Positions 6,198 through 7,771 of a stretch of 7,771 nt of DNA are shown here, piece by piece. The stretch comes from Bacillota bacterium (lineage in GTDB: Bacteria > Bacillota > UBA4882 > UBA8346), in contig JAEZKW010000213.1 in the NCBI GenBank assembly GCA_023415375.1, positions 1-7,771 of the forward strand. The letters run 5' to 3'. A program made the translations under genes and the position numbers. Each line of letters begins with the position of its first letter. The stretch's first letter is position 1. The notes beneath the pieces are model-generated. The model saw only the letters and a list, made by a program, of their open reading frames with translations, did not search any database and was not told the origin of the DNA.

Positions 6198-6471
6198 TAT
6201 GATTACCTCCCTTTCCAAATCATTGATTTTTTCGACAACCAAAAATAGTTTCCTTCTAAATTTATGCTATTTACAGTTTATTTTCGGGATTAACCTTTAA
6301 AATTTTCCTCAGAATACCCAAAATCCTTATTTTCAAAATTGATTCCCCAAAACTGGGATAAAGTTCTTGCCAAAAAAGTCAGCTGTTTTGAGGAGGCCAA
6401 TTGATTCACCTTCATCAGGATTTTTTCATATTATATACAATCTTCCGGCCAAAAGAGAAAGGAGGTCTATT
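6198..6471. other. Intergenic region upstream of gcvH and of the small ORF
   Basis: This divergent gap should contain a leftward promoter for gcvH and a rightward one for the 31-codon ORF. I see no convincing -35/-10 pair for gcvH. On the plus strand, TTCACC-like and TATTAT (6429-6434) or TATACA (6434-6439) boxes lie close before the small ORF but are poor matches. An extra Shine-Dalgarno-like AGGAGG at 6391-6396 precedes a TTG-started 28-codon frame (6401-6487) that overlaps the 31-codon ORF. It resembles no known protein. Confidence 0.4.
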
Positions 6472-6567
6472 ATGTTTGATATTTTAGCCGCTATCTTAAA
6501 TCCAATTCTAAAAAGAAAAGGAAAAACAATGATTTTAATTTGGCATCGTAAAAAATCCCCGGGTTAA
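6472..6567 (+). CDS. Putative 31-residue small cationic protein
   Basis: ATG at 6472 is preceded by AAAGGAGGT with a 5-nt spacer, among the best ribosome binding sites in the window. The peptide starts with a hydrophobic/amphipathic stretch, MFDILAAILNPILKRKGK (1-18), continues through a short hydrophobic patch (MILIW, 20-24) and ends with a basic tail (HRKKSPG). I do not recognise the family. Size, charge and hydrophobic N-terminus resemble small membrane-active peptides such as type I toxins or modulin-like peptides, but this is only an analogy. A structured 3' region and a strong terminator follow (6754-6788), so a plus-strand transcript of about 340 nt is plausible. A non-coding RNA that merely contains this frame is the alternative. 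Confidence 0.45.
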   Translation: MFDILAAILNPILKRKGKTMILIWHRKKSPG

Positions 6568-6578
6568 TATAAGGGTAT

Positions 6579-6619
6579 GCGCACGGGCTAAGACTATTTC
6601 CAATTTCTTAGTTTTGCGC
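6579..6619 (+). ncRNA. G.U-containing hairpin in plus-strand RNA, function unknown
   Basis: GCGCA (6579-6583) pairs with TGCGC (6615-6619). After a bulged C, GGG (6585-6587) faces TTT (6612-6614), giving three G.U pairs, and CTAAGA (6588-6593) pairs with TCTTAG (6606-6611) around a 12-nt loop. The helix is continuous only in plus-strand RNA, since the opposite strand would place C against A. The loop sequence TTCCAAT (6598-6604) can instead pair with ATTGGAA (6623-6629), an alternative fold. It lies just after the 31-codon ORF. Confidence 0.4.
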
Positions 6620-6753
6620 CGGATTGGAATGAAGAGACTTCTTTAATTATCCCTGAATTCATAGTATCCAAATTCCCCAAATTCTTTTGGAATCTCAATA
6701 AAAAGTATACAATATATATATGTTTTTTTACTAAATTTAAGTCGTATATAGAT

Positions 6754-6788
6754 GACTTGCGTATACATATGTACGCAAGTCCTTTTTT
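6754..6788 (+). terminator. Strong rho-independent terminator (plus strand)
   Basis: A perfect 10-bp stem, GACTTGCGTA (6754-6763) / TACGCAAGTC (6772-6781), has an 8-nt loop and is followed by CTTTTTT (6782-6788). The opposite strand lacks a T-run after the hairpin, so it acts rightward. The only candidate upstream on this strand is the 31-codon ORF or an uncharacterised RNA between 6568 and 6753, which suggests that a real transcript ends here. Confidence 0.8.
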
Positions 6789-6791
6789 AAG

Positions 6792-6823
6792 ATCAAAAGG
6801 TTTAAAGATTCCAACCTTTTGAT
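6792..6823. repeat. Perfect 11-bp inverted repeat after the terminator
   Basis: ATCAAAAGGTT (6792-6802) and AACCTTTTGAT (6813-6823) are exact reverse complements with a 10-nt loop, starting three bases after the T-run of the preceding terminator. No T-run follows on the plus strand. It may be a back-up 3' structure, a binding site, or the trace of an insertion end. It resembles no other repeat in the window. Confidence 0.55.
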
Positions 6824-7184
6824 GGAGATTAACTTACCTTCATTTCCTCGAGAAAAAACCGATCCAAGCAGCATACTTGTATTATACCCCAGCTTCCAAA
6901 ATATTACCTGAGGATAAAGGCTATTCTCAACCTCAAATCCGGCAAGGATTCGACTTTTAAGATCTCTGGCGGCATTTGAAAATAACTGTTCTCTTTTTTT
7001 CTCTCAAATTATAATCGGACCTGGCCATTCTTAAAAATTTTTTATTCATAAACGATAGCTTTCAATTTTCAGTTTTTCTGCCATTTTTGATAAACGTGGT
7101 ACAGCAGGAATTTTTTAGGGAATGTAGAATCTTGTTACCAAGACATATTGATAATCATTGTCCGGAAAATAAAAGGATGTCAAG
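6824..7184. other. AT-rich region upstream of mlaE, mostly without recognisable content
   Basis: Apart from a short minus-strand frame with DUF2442-like text (6904-6975), I see no gene. A TATAAT at 7013-7018 lacks a convincing -35 on either strand. The mlaE gene should have a promoter here, but no good pair was found. Small near-palindromes (for example around the CTCGAG at 6848-6853) are too weak to call. Confidence 0.4.
6904..6975 (-). pseudogene. Possible remnant of a DUF2442-like gene
   Basis: A 23-residue frame from ATG at 6975 reads MPPEILKVESLPDLRLRIAF and then stops three residues later. This resembles the N-terminal strand pair of DUF2442 proteins, which typically read like P-x-I-x-x-V-x-x-L-P-D-Y-x-L-x-L-x-F and continue for 70-90 residues with an NGE-type turn. 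The rest of the domain is absent in this frame, and I could not recover it convincingly in the other frames. There is no good Shine-Dalgarno. If real, it is a decayed fragment; chance similarity over about 20 residues is quite possible. Confidence 0.3.
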
Positions 7185-7771
7185 ATGCCGATACAATGGA
7201 ATACACCAAAGATCAATCCCCTATCTTTTATTGGTAAAAAAGTATTGGCCCTTTTATTTCATGTAGGGTCTATTAACCAACTTTACTTAGGTAGTATTCG
7301 TGCCTTTTTTCACCATACAGTATATTGGAAAAAAGTTATCGTAGAAATGGAATTTATCGGGGTCAAGTCTCTTCCAATCGTACTAGCCATCTCCGCTTCC
7401 ACCGGTATGGTTTTTTCTCTGCAAATCGCTAAGATTTTTGCTACTTTCGGTCTTTCTTCCCAACTGGGGCAAGGACTTGCTCTGGCTTTTGCCCGGGAAT
7501 TGGCTCCTGTGTTAACAGGGGTTGTTGTTGCTGGCAGAGTTGGTTCGTCGATTGCAGCTGAAATTGGCTCAATGAAAGTCACTGAACAAATAGAAGCCCT
7601 TGAGGCTTTATCCACCGACCCAATCGACTACTTGATAGCTCCTAAGATCATCGCTGCTGCTGCCATGTTACCCCTGTTAGTAGTCTTTGCAGATCTCTTT
7701 GGGATTTTTTGCGGATTTGCATTGGCTGTCACCTATGCCCACATTTCGGTCAATGATATTATCAGCGGAAT
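7185..7771 (+). CDS. mlaE: MlaE-family ABC transporter permease, 3'-truncated by window edge
   Basis: 195 residues are visible of a family usually about 250-260 long; the frame is open to the last base. MlaE permeases span the cytoplasmic membrane and work with an MlaF ATPase and MCE-domain MlaD proteins to move phospholipids between inner and outer membranes. The family core is unmistakable at residues 105-146: ELAPVLTGVVVAGRVGSSIA, then AEIGSMKVTEQIEALEALSTDP. Hydrophobic segments lie near 62-85, 98-120 and 152-185. The start ATG has AAAAGGA 7 nt upstream. Partner genes (ATPase, MCE protein) would be expected just outside the window to the right. The family assignment is firm; the exact substrate is inferred from homologues. 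Confidence 0.93.
   Translation, partial: MPIQWNTPKINPLSFIGKKVLALLFHVGSINQLYLGSIRAFFHHTVYWKKVIVEMEFIGVKSLPIVLAISASTGMVFSLQIAKIFATFGLSSQLGQGLALAFARELAPVLTGVVVAGRVGSSIAAEIGSMKVTEQIEALEALSTDPIDYLIAPKIIAAAAMLPLLVVFADLFGIFCGFALAVTYAHISVNDIISG

Noticed and set aside
6401..6487. The 28-codon TTG-started frame as a gene
   Set aside because: SD spacing of four bases is short and there is no recognisable peptide; recorded only as an observation.
6367..6567. A 66-codon version of the small ORF starting at TTG 6367
   Set aside because: It has no usable SD at its start, whereas ATG 6472 in the same frame has AAAGGAGGT at ideal spacing.
7310..7615. A 101-codon minus-strand frame
   Set aside because: It lies wholly opposite mlaE, whose protein sequence is strongly conserved; the minus frame has low-complexity composition and no SD.
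1..7771. CRISPR arrays, tRNA or rRNA genes, prophage genes, transposases
   Set aside because: No regularly spaced repeats, cloverleaf or rRNA-like sequence, or recombinase/transposase motifs were seen on either strand.

Overview
The window looks like chromosomal DNA from an anaerobic, possibly endospore-forming Firmicutes-type (Bacillota) bacterium that may have an outer membrane. Four signs point this way. Shine-Dalgarno sites are strong (AGGAGGT type), and some starts are GTG or TTG. The order DUF951 - rpsF - ssb - rpsR - MazG-like - rplI is typical of Clostridia-like genomes. The Lon-family protease resembles the LonC type of clostridial spore formers. The right edge carries an MlaE-type permease, which is normally tied to an outer membrane. 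I cannot name the genus from sequence alone.

Layout, left to right. Positions 2-745 (+) hold the C-terminal part of a YncE-like beta-propeller protein whose gene begins outside the window. It converges on lonC (944-2887, -). The lonC gene is bracketed by two related MITE-like inverted-repeat elements of about 130 bp (821-955 and 2913-3042). The left one supplies the last three codons and the stop of lonC. Next, all on the minus strand, come rplI (L9), a MazG-like protein, a rho-independent terminator, then rpsR (S18), ssb and rpsF (S6). The rpsF-ssb-rpsR operon has a near-consensus sigma-A-type promoter (TTGAAT, 17 nt, TATAAT). Its leader can fold into a stem with a bulged CCG, as expected for the S6:S18 autoregulatory motif. 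DUF951 lies upstream of this promoter.

After a 446-bp AT-rich gap comes an apparently solitary gcvH (glycine cleavage H protein, TTG start at 6197). The stretch 6198-7184 has no ordinary-sized gene. It holds a 31-codon ORF with a very good ribosome binding site, a G.U-containing hairpin, a strong plus-strand terminator, a second long hairpin and a possible relic of a DUF2442-like gene. The window ends inside mlaE (7185 onward, +).

Functionally, the core is the S6/SSB/S18 operon plus L9, a nucleotide-hydrolase-like protein and an ATP-dependent protease. The flanks carry one-carbon/lipoyl metabolism (gcvH) and lipid transport (mlaE). No phage, CRISPR, tRNA or rRNA was seen. The least explained parts are the paired MITE-like elements around lonC and the small-ORF/structured-RNA region at 6440-6825.
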